Shown piece by piece: positions 42,171-53,470 of a stretch of DNA of 64,000 nt. How positions within the stretch are numbered: the first letter of the stretch is position 1; each line of letters opens with the position of its first letter. The notes beneath the pieces are model-generated. The model made no database searches, had not been told where the DNA came from, and worked only from the letters and a program-made list of their open reading frames with translations. The stretch lies in NCBI RefSeq assembly GCF_004216915.1, contig NZ_SGXD01000002.1, positions 434,001 through 498,000 of the forward strand, read 5' to 3'. Position numbers and translations under genes: made by a program. Origin of the DNA: Motilibacter rhizosphaerae. Its GTDB lineage: Bacteria > Actinomycetota > Actinomycetes > Motilibacterales > Motilibacteraceae.

Positions 42171-43223
42171 GTGCCCTCCCCCCGCGTGACCATCGGCGAT
42201 GTCGCATCCCACGCCGGCGTCTCGGTCGCGACGGTGTCCAAGGTCATCAACGGCCGCTACGGCGTGGCGGCGGCGACCGCGGCCAAGGTCCAGGCCGTCA
42301 TCGACGAGCTCGGCTACGAGTCGAGCCTGGTGGCGCGCAGCCTGCGCAGCCACAAGACCAACGTCATCGGCATCCTCGTCGCGGACCTCGAGCCGTTCAG
42401 CACCGAGCTGCTCAAGGGCGCCTCGCGGGCCATCCACGGCTCGGGCTACGAGCTCGTCGTCTACTCCGCCGGCGGCCTCGCGGTCGACAGCGTGGGCTGG
42501 GAGAAGCGCTACCTCTCGCGGCTCGGCGGCACCCTCATCGACGGCGCGGTGCTCGTCACCCCGACGGTCGTCGAGGCCGACGCCGCCATCCCGCTCGTCG
42601 CGGTGGACCCGCACCGCGGGCGGTCGGGCCTCCCCATGGTCGACTCGGACAACCGGCGCGGGGCGCGGCTCGCCACCGAGCACCTGCTGGGCCTGGGGCA
42701 CCGGCGCATCGGCTTCCTCGCGGGCCGCCCCGACCTGGAGTCGGCCGAGCAGCGCGCGCTCGGCTACCGCCAGGCGCTGGAGGCGCACGGCATCCCGCTC
42801 GACCCCGACCTCGTGCAGATCGGGGCGTACGAGCAGGAGCTCTCCGCCGACGCCGCCCGCGCCCTGCTGACGCTGCCAGACCGGCCGACGGCGGTCTTCG
42901 CCGCGAACGACCGCTCGGCGATCGAGACCCTCGAGATGGCGCGGGTGCTCGGCATCGCGGTGCCGAGCGAGCTCTCGGTGGTCGGCTTCGACAACATCCC
43001 CGAGTCGGTCATGGCCGAGCCGCCGCTCACGACCGTCAACCAGCCCATCCAGGACATGGGACGCATGGCGGTCGAGCTGCTGCTCGAGCTGCTCGGCGGG
43101 GCGAGCCCGGCGCAGACGCACCTCACGCTGCCGACCGACCTCGTGCTGCGCTCGTCCACCGCGCCGCCGCGGCTGCCGAGGGCACGGCGCGGCACGAGCG
43201 GCCGGCGGACGACCAGCGCCTGA
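42171..43223 (+). CDS. LacI family transcriptional regulator (xylanase regulator)
   Basis: 350 residues from GTG 42171. Helix-turn-helix 'VTIGDVASHAGVSVATVSKVINGRYGV' region (given in part) at residues 6-32, hinge helix 'LVARSLRSHKTNVIGILVAD', then a periplasmic-binding-protein-like sensor with 'TEHLLGLGHRRIGFLAG' and 'PTAVFAANDRSAIE'. Divergent from the GH10 gene, with a palindromic operator in between. It probably senses a xylo-oligosaccharide. The stop forms a palindrome TGAGCGCTCA with the stop of the convergent LacI gene. Confidence 0.92.
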   Translation: MPSPRVTIGDVASHAGVSVATVSKVINGRYGVAAATAAKVQAVIDELGYESSLVARSLRSHKTNVIGILVADLEPFSTELLKGASRAIHGSGYELVVYSAGGLAVDSVGWEKRYLSRLGGTLIDGAVLVTPTVVEADAAIPLVAVDPHRGRSGLPMVDSDNRRGARLATEHLLGLGHRRIGFLAGRPDLESAEQRALGYRQALEAHGIPLDPDLVQIGAYEQELSADAARALLTLPDRPTAVFAANDRSAIETLEMARVLGIAVPSELSVVGFDNIPESVMAEPPLTTVNQPIQDMGRMAVELLLELLGGASPAQTHLTLPTDLVLRSSTAPPRLPRARRGTSGRRTTSA

Positions 43224-43227
43224 GCGC

Positions 43228-44241
43228 TCAGCTGCTCTCGCGCACGACCAGCACCCGCTCACTCATCGGCTCGTCCGCGACGTCCTCGCCCTCCGTCGCG
43301 CGGACCAGCATGCGCGCTGCGCGCCCGGCGTCCCCGACGACGTCGCGGCCGAGCGCGGAGACGCCCGGGCAGGTGAGCCGGCACATGAGCGAGTCGTCCC
43401 AGGCGACCACGGCGAGGTCGTCGGGGACGCGCAGCCCGTCGCGCAGGCACGCCGAGATCGCCGCGACCGCCATGACGTCGTTGTCGAAGAGCACCGCGGA
43501 CGGCGGCTCGGGCAGGGCGAGCAGCTCGCGGACGGCGCGTACGCCGCCCTCGGGCGTGTAGTCCGCGCTGACGTCCGTGCCGGTCTGGCCCGTCAGCTGC
43601 TCGCTCGCCCGGCGAAAGGCGCTCGCCCGCGAGCGGGTGCTCGCCAGGCCGGCCGGTCCCCCCACGCGGGCGATGCGCCGGTGCCCGCGCTCCACGAGGT
43701 GGGTCAGCGCGGCGGTGGCGGGAGCGCGGTCGTCGACGCGCAGGGAGGGGATGCCGTCGACCTTCGCGTGCGAGCCGAACACCACGGCCGGGAGGCCGAT
43801 CTCGCGCAGCACGGGCAGCCGCGGGTCGCGAGCACGCACGTCGATGACGACGACGCCGTCGACCCGGCGCTCGGCCCACCAGCGCCGGTGGACCTCGCTC
43901 TCCTCGCGCACGTCGCCCACGAGGGTGAGCGTCAGCCCGATCCCCAGCGGCGAGAGCGCCGACTCCAGCCCGGCGATGAGCGCCGCGAAGAACGGCTCCG
44001 CCTGCAGCAGCTCCGGCGGCCGGGCGACGACGAGGCCGACGGCCCTCGCCCGCGCCTCCGACAGCCCGCGGGCGGCGCTGCTCGGGTGCCAGCCCAGCCG
44101 CTTCGCCGCGTCGAGCACGGCGGCGCGGGTCTCGGCGGACACGCCGGGGCGGCCGTTGAGGGCGAACGAGACGCTCGCCTTGGAGATGCCCACCTCCCGC
44201 GCGATGTCGCGGATGGTGGGCCGCCGCCCGGCCTCGACCAC
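43228..44241 (-). CDS. LacI family transcriptional regulator
   Basis: 337 residues, GTG start. Helix-turn-helix 'TIRDIAREVGISKASVSFAL' at residues 9-28, hinge 'SSAARGLSEARARAVGLVVA', and sugar-binding-like domain ending 'DSLMCRLTCPGVSALGRDVV'. It starts 5 bases after the folC stop on the same strand and so depends on the valS-folC transcript or a promoter within folC. Its target is unknown; the CebR-type site at 623-634 is one candidate for a regulator of this family. Confidence 0.9.
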   Translation of the reverse strand: MVEAGRRPTIRDIAREVGISKASVSFALNGRPGVSAETRAAVLDAAKRLGWHPSSAARGLSEARARAVGLVVARPPELLQAEPFFAALIAGLESALSPLGIGLTLTLVGDVREESEVHRRWWAERRVDGVVVIDVRARDPRLPVLREIGLPAVVFGSHAKVDGIPSLRVDDRAPATAALTHLVERGHRRIARVGGPAGLASTRSRASAFRRASEQLTGQTGTDVSADYTPEGGVRAVRELLALPEPPSAVLFDNDVMAVAAISACLRDGLRVPDDLAVVAWDDSLMCRLTCPGVSALGRDVVGDAGRAARMLVRATEGEDVADEPMSERVLVVRESS

Positions 44242-44246
44242 GCGGG

Positions 44247-45602
44247 CTACCTGCGCCCGCTGGCGCCGAGCAGGGTACGGGCCTGCCCCACGGTGACGAT
44301 CGAGCCGGTGACGAGCACCCCGGAGCCGCCGACCTCGGCGTCCTCCTCGGCGAGGCCGACGGCGACGTCGAGCGCGGTGTCGAGGGCGGGGACGACCTCG
44401 ACCCGGTCGGGCCCGAACACCTCGACCGCCAGGGCGCCGAGCTCGTCGGGGTCCATCGCCCGCTCGGAGCGCGGCGCCGTCACGACGACCTCGGCCAGCA
44501 CGGGCTCGAACGCCTCGAGGATGCCGCGGACGTCCTTGTCGGCCATCGCCCCGACGACGCCGACGAGCCGGGTGAAGTCGAACGAGTCACGCAGCGCCTC
44601 GGCCGTCGCGAGCGCCCCCGCCGGGTTGTGGGCGGCGTCGAGCAGCACCGTGGGCGAGCGGCGGACGACCTCGAGCCGGCCGGGCGAGGTCACCGCGGCG
44701 AACCCGGCGCGCACCGCCTCGACGTCGAGGAGCCCGTGCTCGCCGCCGCCGAAGAACGCCTCGACCGCGGCGAGCGCGGTGGCGGCGTTCTGCGCCTGGT
44801 GCGCGCCGTAAAGCGGCAGGAAGACGTCCTCGTAGTCGCCGCCGAGCCCGCGCAGGGAGACCAGCTGGCCGCCGACCGCCTGCGCCCGCGCGAGGACGCC
44901 GAACTCCAGGCCCTCGCGCACCACGGTCGCGCCCACCTCGGCGGCCCGGGCCTGGAGGACCTGGGCGACCTCGAGCTCCTGCAGCGCGAGGACCGCGGTG
45001 CCACCGGGCTTGATGATGCCCGCCTTTTCCGCGGCGATCTCGACCGTGGTCGCACCCAGGAACCTCGTGTGGTCGAGGGCGATCGGCGTCACGACGGAGA
45101 CCGCACCGTCGGCGACGTTGGTCGCGTCCCACGCGCCGCCCATGCCGACCTCGATGACGGCGACGTCGACAGGGGCGTCGGCGAAGGCGGCGTACGCGAG
45201 CGCCACGAACACCTCGAAGAACGTCAGTCGCGGCCCGCCCCGGGCGTCGACGAGCTCGAGGTACGGCGCGACGTCGTCGTAGGTCGCGACGAAGCGCTCG
45301 GCGTCGATCGGCCGGCCCTCGATGCTGATCCGCTCGCGCGGGGTGTGCAGGTGCGGGCTGGTGAAGCGGCCGGACCGCATGCCGAAGGCCCGCAGCAGCT
45401 CGTCGACCATGCGGGTCGTCGTCGTCTTGCCGTTGGTGCCGGTCAGGTGGACGACGGGGTACGCGCGCTGCGGGTCGCCGAGCAGGTCGACGACCGCGCG
45501 GATCCGGTCGAGGCTCGGCACGAGGTCGTGCTCGGGCGCGCGGGCGAGGATCGCGGCCTCGACCTCGGTCAGGCGCTGCTGCAGCTCGGGGCTCTCGGGC
45601 AT
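44247..45602 (-). CDS. folC: Folylpolyglutamate synthase / dihydrofolate synthase
   Basis: 451 residues. Mur-ligase-type P-loop 'VVHLTGTNGKTTTTRMVDEL', 'SPHLHTPRERISI', 'EVGMGGAWDATN' and 'LLDAAHNPAGA'. Adds glutamate to folates. ATG follows the valS stop after 5 bases. The gene that normally follows, DUF4233, is 7.2 kb away here. Confidence 0.96.
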   Translation of the reverse strand: MPESPELQQRLTEVEAAILARAPEHDLVPSLDRIRAVVDLLGDPQRAYPVVHLTGTNGKTTTTRMVDELLRAFGMRSGRFTSPHLHTPRERISIEGRPIDAERFVATYDDVAPYLELVDARGGPRLTFFEVFVALAYAAFADAPVDVAVIEVGMGGAWDATNVADGAVSVVTPIALDHTRFLGATTVEIAAEKAGIIKPGGTAVLALQELEVAQVLQARAAEVGATVVREGLEFGVLARAQAVGGQLVSLRGLGGDYEDVFLPLYGAHQAQNAATALAAVEAFFGGGEHGLLDVEAVRAGFAAVTSPGRLEVVRRSPTVLLDAAHNPAGALATAEALRDSFDFTRLVGVVGAMADKDVRGILEAFEPVLAEVVVTAPRSERAMDPDELGALAVEVFGPDRVEVVPALDTALDVAVGLAEEDAEVGGSGVLVTGSIVTVGQARTLLGASGRR

Positions 45603-45607
45603 CCGCG

Positions 45608-48205
45608 TCAGCCGAGCCCGCCGAGCTGGGCGTCGATCCGGGCGATCTCCGCCTCGGCCGCCGCCAGCTGGCCCTGCACCTTGGCCACCACGGCGTCCGG
45701 GGCCTTCGCGAGGAACGCCTCGTTGCCGAGCTTGCCGGCGGCGCGCGAGCGCTCGACCTCGGCGGCGGCGCGGTCCTTCTCGAGCCGCTTGCGCTCGGCG
45801 GCGACGTCGATCGTGCCGGAGAGGTCGAGCTCGACGACGGTCTCGCCGAGGGTGAGCCGCGCGGTGGCGGTGAAGCCGTCGCCCGGGTCGACCAGGCGCA
45901 CCAGCGAGCGCACCGCCTCCTCGTGCGGGGCGAGCGCCCCCAGCCCGGAGAACCGGGCCGGCACCCGCTGGCCGGGGTTGACGCGCTGCTCGCTGCGGAA
46001 GCGGCGCACCTCGGTCACGAGGCGCTGGAGCGCGGCGACCTCCTGCTCGGCAGCGGCGTCCGCGCGGTGCGCGTCGGCGACCGGCCAGGGCGCGACGACG
46101 AGCGACTCGCCGCCGGTGAGCGCGGTCCACAGGGTCTCGGTGACGAAGGGCACGACGGGGTGGAGGACCTTGAGCAGCACGTCGAGCACGTGGCCGAGCA
46201 CGAGCCGGGTGGCCTCCGCCCCCTCGCCGGCGAGCTGGACCTTCGCGAGCTCGAGGTACCAGTCGCAGAACTCGTCCCACGCGAAGTGGTAGAGCGCCTC
46301 GGTGGCCTTGGCGAACTGGTAGTCCTCGTAGAACGCGTCGACCTCGGCCAGCGTCGTGTGCAGCCGGGAGAGGATCCACCGGTCCGCGACGCCGAGCTGC
46401 TCGGCCGGGGGCAGCTCGCCGACGTGCGCCCCGCTCTGCAGCGCGAGGCGGGTGGCGTTCCACAGCTTGTTGCAGAAGCGGCCCGAGCCCTGCACCCACT
46501 CCTCGCCGATCGGCACGTCGGTGCCGGGGTTGGCGCCGCGGGCCAGTGTGAACCGCAGCGCGTCCGAGCCGTAGCGGTCCATCCAGTCGAGCGGGTCGAC
46601 GGTGTTGCCCTTGGACTTGGACATCTTGCGGCCGCGGTCGTCGCGCACGAGGCCCGTCAACGCGATGGTGCGGAACGGCACCTCGCCGTCCATGGCGTAC
46701 AGGCCGAACATCATCATCCGGGCGACCCAGAAGAAGATGATGTCGTAGCCCGTGAGCAGCACGCTCGTCGGGTAGAAGGTCGCGAGGTCCTGGGTGCGCT
46801 CCGGCCACCCCAGGGTGGAGAACGGCCACAGGCCGGAGGAGAACCACGTGTCGAGCACGTCGGGGTCCTGCGTCCACCCCTCGCCCGGCGGCTCCTCGTC
46901 CGGCCCGACGCAGCGCACCTCGCCCGCCGGCCCGTACCAGACGGGGATGCGGTGGCCCCAGAGCAGCTGGCGGCTGATGCACCAGTCGTGCATGTCGTCG
47001 ACCCAGTCGAAGTAGCGCTGGCTCATCGAGGCCGGGGAGATCGTCGTCCGCCCGTCGCGCACGGCGTCACCGGCGGCCTTCGCGAGCGGCTCGACGCGGA
47101 CGAACCACTGCAGCGAGAGCCGCGGCTCCACGGTCGTGCCGCAGCGCGAGCAGTGCCCGACCGAGTGGACGTAGGGCCGCTTCTCCGCGACCACGCGCCC
47201 CTCCGCGCGCAGCGCCTCGACCACGGCGGTCCGGGCGGCGAAGCGGTCGAGCCCCTCGAACGGCCCGGGGACGGTGACGGCCGCGGCCTCGTCGAGCACG
47301 ACCAGCGAGGGCAGCCCGTGGCGCTGGCCGATCTCGAAGTCGTTGGGGTCGTGCGCGGGCGTCACCTTGACCGCGCCGGTGCCGAACGCGGGGTCCACGT
47401 GCGGGTCGGCGACGACGGGGATCCGGCGCCCGGTCAGCGGGAGCTCGACCTCGGTGCCGACGAGGTGGGCGTAGCGCTCGTCGTCCGGGTGCACCGCGAC
47501 GGCGGTGTCGCCGAGCATCGTCTCCGCGCGCGTCGTCGCGACGACGATCGTCGCGTCCCCGTCGCCGTAGCGGATCGAGACGAGCTCGCCGTCGTCGTCG
47601 CTGTGGTCGACCTCGATGTCGGAGAGCGCCGTGCGGTCCTGCGGGCACCAGTTGATGATCCGCTCGGCGCGGTAGACGAGCTCGTCGTCGTAGAGCCGCT
47701 TGAAGATCGTCTGGACGGCGCGGGAGAGCCCCTCGTCCATGGTGAAGCGCTCGCGGCTCCAGTCGACGCCGTCGCCGAGGCGGCGCATCTGGCCGAGGAT
47801 GCGGCCGCCGTACTCCTCCTTCCACTCCCACACCCGCGCGACGAACTCCTCGCGGGTGTAGTCGTGCTTGGAGCGGCCCTCGGTCGCCAGCAGGTGGCGC
47901 TCGACGAGGGTCTGCGTCGCGATGCCGGCGTGGTCCATGCCCGGCAGCCACAGCGCCTCGTAGCCCTGCATCCGCTTGCGGCGGGTGAGCGCGTCCATGA
48001 GCGTGTGCTGGAACGCGTGGCCGAGGTGCAGCGAGCCCGTGACGTTGGGCGGCGGGATGACGATGGCGTACGGCGGCTTCCCGCTCGTCGCGTCCGCGGT
48101 GAACCAGCCCCGCTCGACCCAGCGCTCGTAGAGCGGGCCCTCGACCTCCGCCGGCGCGTACGCGGTCGGCAGGGAGGGGGTCACGGGGGTCGTCTCAGCG
48201 CTCAC
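45608..48205 (-). CDS. valS: Valyl-tRNA synthetase
   Basis: 865 residues, class I synthetase. HIGH motif '[14 protein letters not shown]', KMSKS in '[15 protein letters not shown]', editing domain (about residues 190-330, '[18 protein letters not shown]'), anticodon domain and a C-terminal coiled coil ('[20 protein letters not shown]'). GTG start. Cotranscribed with folC. Confidence 0.98.
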   Translation of the reverse strand: MSAETTPVTPSLPTAYAPAEVEGPLYERWVERGWFTADATSGKPPYAIVIPPPNVTGSLHLGHAFQHTLMDALTRRKRMQGYEALWLPGMDHAGIATQTLVERHLLATEGRSKHDYTREEFVARVWEWKEEYGGRILGQMRRLGDGVDWSRERFTMDEGLSRAVQTIFKRLYDDELVYRAERIINWCPQDRTALSDIEVDHSDDDGELVSIRYGDGDATIVVATTRAETMLGDTAVAVHPDDERYAHLVGTEVELPLTGRRIPVVADPHVDPAFGTGAVKVTPAHDPNDFEIGQRHGLPSLVVLDEAAAVTVPGPFEGLDRFAARTAVVEALRAEGRVVAEKRPYVHSVGHCSRCGTTVEPRLSLQWFVRVEPLAKAAGDAVRDGRTTISPASMSQRYFDWVDDMHDWCISRQLLWGHRIPVWYGPAGEVRCVGPDEEPPGEGWTQDPDVLDTWFSSGLWPFSTLGWPERTQDLATFYPTSVLLTGYDIIFFWVARMMMFGLYAMDGEVPFRTIALTGLVRDDRGRKMSKSKGNTVDPLDWMDRYGSDALRFTLARGANPGTDVPIGEEWVQGSGRFCNKLWNATRLALQSGAHVGELPPAEQLGVADRWILSRLHTTLAEVDAFYEDYQFAKATEALYHFAWDEFCDWYLELAKVQLAGEGAEATRLVLGHVLDVLLKVLHPVVPFVTETLWTALTGGESLVVAPWPVADAHRADAAAEQEVAALQRLVTEVRRFRSEQRVNPGQRVPARFSGLGALAPHEEAVRSLVRLVDPGDGFTATARLTLGETVVELDLSGTIDVAAERKRLEKDRAAAEVERSRAAGKLGNEAFLAKAPDAVVAKVQGQLAAAEAEIARIDAQLGGLG

Positions 48206-48241
48206 GCCGCCGAGTCTAGTGATCGGGCAGCGCGCCCCGGC

Positions 48242-50326
48242 TCACGCGACCGGCGAGAGGAAGTCCGCGACGTACGCGCTGATGAGCGCCGCCTCGTCGG
48301 CGCCGTGGCCGGCGAAGCGCAGCCCCACCTCGCCGTCCGCGCTCGCGCGCACGGCGAGCGCGCGCACCCGCAGCGTGCGGTCGAGCAGGGCGCACTCGAG
48401 CTCGACGGGCTCGTCACCGGCGAGGTGCACGCCGTCGGGCAGCAGGCAGCGCGCGCCGCCCTCGCTGATGTCGAGCAGGCGGACGGGGTGGCCCTGGCCG
48501 CGGACGACGAGGGTGCCGGGGTCGGCGACCGGGACGCGCGCGGACGAGCGCCGCTCCAGGCTCTCCCCCAGGGCGCCCATCGCACGGACGCGCTCCATGG
48601 CGTCGGCCAGCGAGCGGCGCAGGTCGTCGACCAGCCGGCCCTGCTCCCCGGCGACGCCGGACAGCGAGGTGTTGGCGGCGTCGACCGCCTTCACGCAGCC
48701 GCCGGTGGCGGCGACCGCGTCGGACAGCGCCTGGGCGTCGCGCTCGAGGGCGCTCACCGTGCTGGTGATCTCCTCGGTCGAGCTCGCCGTCGTCGCGGCC
48801 AGCTGCTTGACCTCGTCGGCGACGACCGCGAACCCGCGGCCCGCCGCACCCGCGCGCACGGCCTCGATGGTCGCGTTGAGCGCGAGCATCTTCGTCTGGT
48901 CCGCGACACCGGTGATGAGCCCGGCGATCGACCCGACCCGGTGCAGGCTCTCGCCGAGGGTGCGGATGAGCTCGTCGGCGTGCTCGGCCTGCGCCACCAC
49001 CGCGCGGGCGACCTCGTCGACCTCGCGGACGCTGTCGTCGATCCCCGACGCGGCTTGCGTGACGTCGCCGACCTGGGCGACGACGCCCTCGAGCTCGGTG
49101 AGGACGACCGCGGAGGTCTCGTCGACCACCTGCTGGGCGCGGTCGCGGGCCTGCTGCTCGGCGAGCCGCTGGTCGCGGTAGTGCGTGCGCTGCTGGCGCT
49201 CGAGCTCGGTGGCGCTCGCGCGCAGCGCCCGCTGCTGCTCGACCAGCGTGCGCCGGGCCCCGTCGACCGAGCGCACGATGGAGGCGAGCTCGTCGCGACC
49301 GTGGGGAGCAGGCTGCTCGGACAGGTCGCCACCGGCGAGGGCGGCGGCCGCGCCCACGGCGGCCCGGGCGTCGCGCCCGGTCCGCCAGCGCACCGCGCCG
49401 GCGATCCAGACCGCGAGCAGCAGGCTCAGCGCCGTCAGGCCCAGGCGCAGGTCGCGGGCCGAGGACAGGTGCCGCTCGCGGGTGGCGAGCAGGGCGTCGA
49501 GCGGCGCGAGCCCTCCGGTCACGACCGCGTCGTCGGCGAGGACGCGGACCGCCTGCTGCAGCTGGGGTCCACTGGCCGCCGTCGTCGCGGTGGCGACCTG
49601 GGCGGCGGCCGCGCCGGCCGTGCGCAGGGGGGTCAGCCGCTCGGCGAGCCCGGCGGCCGAGGTGCTGCGGGCCGCGGTCGCCGCGTCGGACACGAGCGAA
49701 CCGCCCGCTCCCGCGACGGTCCCGGCGAGCACGGCGCGGGCGGCGACCTGCGCGTCGGCGGCCCCGCTCGGGGGGACGGCCGCCGCGGCGGCGGCCGCGA
49801 GGGCGCGCGGCAGCTGCACGACCTCGGCGTCCATGACGTAGAACGAGTCGAGGTCCGGGTCGAGGATGAGCTTGGAGCCGTTGCCGGTCTCGGTGACGAG
49901 GGCGACGAGCGCGTCCGCGACGGCGGCACGACCCGCGGGGCTGCCGGCGTCCGCCGCGCCGAGGGCCGCGCTGACGGCGCGCAGCTCGTCGGCCAGGTGC
50001 AGCTCGGGGTGGGCGGCGACCTGGGCCTGGAGCGGTGCCAGGTCGACCCGGTCCCCGCGGACGTCGGCCGCCAGCGCGGTCAGCGCCGGGCGCAGGACTA
50101 CGACGCCCGCGCGCTCCTGCGCGGCGAAGGAGAGCTGGCCGCCGACGGCCTGCGCGTACGAGCCGGCGGCGATGCCGCCCGGGACGAGCAGCACGGCGAT
50201 GAGCACGGCGAGCGCGCCCCCCAGCCGCAGCCGGGAGGTCACGGCCAGCGCGGGGCGCAGTGCCCAGGGGGCGGCCGCCGCAGCGCCAGCGGCACCACCC
50301 GCAGCAGCAGCACTGCCTCGCGGCAT
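48242..50326 (-). CDS. Methyl-accepting chemotaxis protein with C-terminal PilZ domain
   Basis: 694 residues. Two membrane helices ('[20 protein letters not shown]' and '[18 protein letters not shown]', about 30-50 and 290-310) flank a helical sensor of about 240 residues ('[20 protein letters not shown]' as in nitrate/TarH-type helical bundles). A HAMP-like stretch and the signalling domain ('[20 protein letters not shown]', '[17 protein letters not shown]') follow. The last 100 residues form PilZ with 'RRSSARVPV' (RxxxR) and '[13 protein letters not shown]' (DxSxGG), the c-di-GMP-binding residues. Direct input of c-di-GMP to chemotaxis output is inferred. No CheA/CheW genes in the window. 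Confidence 0.9.
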   Translation of the reverse strand: MPRGSAAAAGGAAGAAAAAPWALRPALAVTSRLRLGGALAVLIAVLLVPGGIAAGSYAQAVGGQLSFAAQERAGVVVLRPALTALAADVRGDRVDLAPLQAQVAAHPELHLADELRAVSAALGAADAGSPAGRAAVADALVALVTETGNGSKLILDPDLDSFYVMDAEVVQLPRALAAAAAAAVPPSGAADAQVAARAVLAGTVAGAGGSLVSDAATAARSTSAAGLAERLTPLRTAGAAAAQVATATTAASGPQLQQAVRVLADDAVVTGGLAPLDALLATRERHLSSARDLRLGLTALSLLLAVWIAGAVRWRTGRDARAAVGAAAALAGGDLSEQPAPHGRDELASIVRSVDGARRTLVEQQRALRASATELERQQRTHYRDQRLAEQQARDRAQQVVDETSAVVLTELEGVVAQVGDVTQAASGIDDSVREVDEVARAVVAQAEHADELIRTLGESLHRVGSIAGLITGVADQTKMLALNATIEAVRAGAAGRGFAVVADEVKQLAATTASSTEEITSTVSALERDAQALSDAVAATGGCVKAVDAANTSLSGVAGEQGRLVDDLRRSLADAMERVRAMGALGESLERRSSARVPVADPGTLVVRGQGHPVRLLDISEGGARCLLPDGVHLAGDEPVELECALLDRTLRVRALAVRASADGEVGLRFAGHGADEAALISAYVADFLSPVA

Positions 50327-50429
50327 CGTCGACCTCCGGGACCGGGGAGCGCACCGCAGCGCGGCGCTCCTCCCCCATCGACCGGGGCCCGCTCCCCTTG
50401 AGCCGGTCCTGGGGCTGGCCTGTCCTCGT

Positions 50430-50447
50430 GCCGGTCAGCCGACCGGC
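50430..50447 (-). terminator. Hairpin after clpX
   Basis: GCCGGTC-AGCC-GACCGGC, a perfect 7-bp stem with a four-base loop, begins 6 bases after the clpX stop codon. Positioned as a terminator before the chemoreceptor gene. Confidence 0.6.
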
Positions 50448-50452
50448 GCGGG

Positions 50453-51739
<1,287 letters not shown>

Positions 51740-51828
51740 GCGGTGCCTCTCCTCTCGATGACGACTGCTGCCGGTGCGGTCTCGACGGTACCCCCTCGGG
51801 GCCCCCCGTGGTACGGGTCCGGCGCGGC

Positions 51829-51861
51829 GCGCGCCGGTCGATCTCCCATCGACCGGCGCGC
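51829..51861. terminator. Strong hairpin between clpP2 and clpX
   Basis: A perfect 14-bp stem GCGCGCCGGTCGAT/ATCGACCGGCGCGC with loop CTCCC, 17 bases after the clpP2 stop. No T tract. It should insulate clpX from the clpP1P2 operon. Confidence 0.8.
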
Positions 51862-51878
51862 TGCTGCGCTGAGGACGA

Positions 51879-52538
51879 TCAGGACCGCTTGGAGAGGACC
51901 TGGTCGATGATGCCGTACTCGACGGCCTCGCCCGGGGTGAGGATCTTGTCGCGCTCGATGTCGCGGCGCACCTGCTCCAGCGGGACCTTGCCGTGCTTGG
52001 CCAGCGTCTCCTCGAGCCACTCGCGCATGCGCAGGATCTCGCGCGCCTGGATCTCGATGTCCGAGCCCTGGCCGCCGCCCTCGCTGTAGGGCTGGTGGAT
52101 GAGGATGCGGCTGTTGGACAGCGCGAACCGCTTGCCCTCGGTGCCGGCGGCGAGCAGCACGGCCGCGGCGCTGGCGGCCTGGCCGAGGCAGAACGTCTGC
52201 ACGTCGGGGCGGACGAACTGCATCGTGTCGTAGATCGCCGTCAGCGCGGTGAACGAGCCGCCGGGCGAGTTGATGTAGATGACGATGTCGCGGTCGGGGT
52301 CGGCCGACTCCAGCACGATCAGCTGGCTGATGACGTCGTTGGCGATCGTGTCGTCGATCGCCTGCCCGAGGAAGATGATGCGCTCCTCGAACAGCTTGGT
52401 GTAGGGGTCGAGCCGCTTCCAGCCGTAGGAGGTGCGCTCCTCGATCTGCGGGAGCACGTAGCGGGAGGACGGCTGGTGCAGGGCGCCACCGGCCTGCTGG
52501 CCGAGCAGCACGCCCTGCGGGAGGTGGAGGTCGCTCAT
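51879..52538 (-). CDS. clpP2: ATP-dependent Clp protease proteolytic subunit 2
   Basis: 219 residues. Catalytic Ser in '[17 protein letters not shown]', His in '[17 protein letters not shown]' and Asp further on ('[16 protein letters not shown]'). It has the '[19 protein letters not shown]' handle. In actinobacteria ClpP1 and ClpP2 form one mixed 14-mer that is essential. Follows clpP1 after 42 bases. Confidence 0.96.
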   Translation of the reverse strand: MSDLHLPQGVLLGQQAGGALHQPSSRYVLPQIEERTSYGWKRLDPYTKLFEERIIFLGQAIDDTIANDVISQLIVLESADPDRDIVIYINSPGGSFTALTAIYDTMQFVRPDVQTFCLGQAASAAAVLLAAGTEGKRFALSNSRILIHQPYSEGGGQGSDIEIQAREILRMREWLEETLAKHGKVPLEQVRRDIERDKILTPGEAVEYGIIDQVLSKRS

Positions 52539-52580
52539 CGCGGGATCCTTCGCGTCGCTGGGGTGGGGGGTCGCGCGGTC

Positions 52581-53231
52581 TCAGCCGGCCGGGGTGTCGT
52601 CCGTGCCGACCTGGCGCGCGTGCCGCACCACCTGGTCGATGAAGCCGTAGTCCTTGGCCTCGTCCGCCGTGAACCAGCGGTCGCGGTCGGAGTCGCGCTC
52701 GATCGTGTCCACCGTCTGGCCGGTGTGCCCGGCGATGAGCTCGGCCATCTTGCGCTTGGTGTAGAGCATCTGCTCGGCCTGGATCTTGATGTCGGAGGCC
52801 GTGCCGCCGAAGCCGCCGGACGGCTGGTGCATCATGATCCGCGCGTGCGGGGTGGCGTAGCGCTTGCCGGCAGTGCCGGCGGAGAGCAGGAACTGCCCCA
52901 TGCTCGCCGCGAGGCCCATGGCCACGGTCGCGACGTCGTTCTCGATGTACTGCATGGTGTCGTAGATCGCCATGCCGGCCGAGACCGAGCCGCCGGGCGA
53001 GTTGATGTAGAGCCAGATGTCGCGGTGCGGGTCCTCGGCGGCCAGCAGCAGCATCTGCGCGCAGATGGCGTTGGAGTTCGCGTCCTCGACGACCGAGCCG
53101 AGGAAGATGATGCGCTCGCGGAGCAGGCGCTCGTAGACGCGGCTGTCGAGCCCGCCCTCGGCGGCGGACGAGCTGGCGGTCTGGGCGGCGTGCGTCGGCA
53201 CGACGAGCCCTGACGGGGTGGTTGCGGTCAC
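52581..53231 (-). CDS. clpP1: ATP-dependent Clp protease proteolytic subunit 1
   Basis: 216 residues, GTG start. '[20 protein letters not shown]', catalytic Ser in '[16 protein letters not shown]', His in '[19 protein letters not shown]', Asp in '[18 protein letters not shown]'. First gene of clpP1P2; a ClgR-like site and a -10 lie upstream (53310-53370). Confidence 0.96.
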   Translation of the reverse strand: MTATTPSGLVVPTHAAQTASSSAAEGGLDSRVYERLLRERIIFLGSVVEDANSNAICAQMLLLAAEDPHRDIWLYINSPGGSVSAGMAIYDTMQYIENDVATVAMGLAASMGQFLLSAGTAGKRYATPHARIMMHQPSGGFGGTASDIKIQAEQMLYTKRKMAELIAGHTGQTVDTIERDSDRDRWFTADEAKDYGFIDQVVRHARQVGTDDTPAG

Positions 53232-53309
53232 TGCTGCTCCCTCGGACGACGTGCAGTGGAGGTCGTGCGCCCGGCTCCCCCGCTGCGGGGGTCCCGGGAC
53301 CTGGCTCTG

Positions 53310-53370
53310 ACACTAACCGTGGGATCGGCTCCGCCAGTCCCCGGCACACCCGTGTTCGCCACTGGCATAG
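53310..53370 (-). promoter_or_regulatory. clpP1P2 promoter with a ClgR-like box
   Basis: TGTTCGCCACTGGCATAG (53353-53370, plus strand) fits the actinobacterial ClgR consensus WNNWCGCYNANRGCGWWS except at two positions. On the minus strand TAGTGT (53315-53310) is a fair -10 with no good -35, placing the box centre near -58, suitable for an activator. ClgR is known to activate clpP1P2 in Streptomyces and Corynebacterium. Confidence 0.45.
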
Positions 53371-53398
53371 GTGGGGCCACCGGCGGGGCCGGCAGCAC

Positions 53399-53435
53399 GA
53401 CGCCCCCGCCGCCGGGGGTCCGGGGCGGGGGCGTC
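53399..53435 (-). terminator. Terminator after tig
   Basis: GACGCCCCCGCC/GGCGGGGGCGTC, a perfect 12-bp stem with a 13-base loop, 35 bases after the tig stop codon. Confidence 0.75.
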
Positions 53436-53470
53436 GGGGTGGTGCTGGGCGCTGCGGGGCGCGGCCGGCC

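Noticed and set aside
37015..44246. Prophage or integrative element
   Set aside because: No integrase, transposase, tRNA-end duplication or phage structural gene is visible; DUF222/HNH proteins alone do not prove mobility.
45923..50401. A 1492-codon open frame on the plus strand
   Set aside because: Antisense to valS and the chemoreceptor gene; composition (Arg, Gly, Val, His, Leu strings) is that of a shadow frame.
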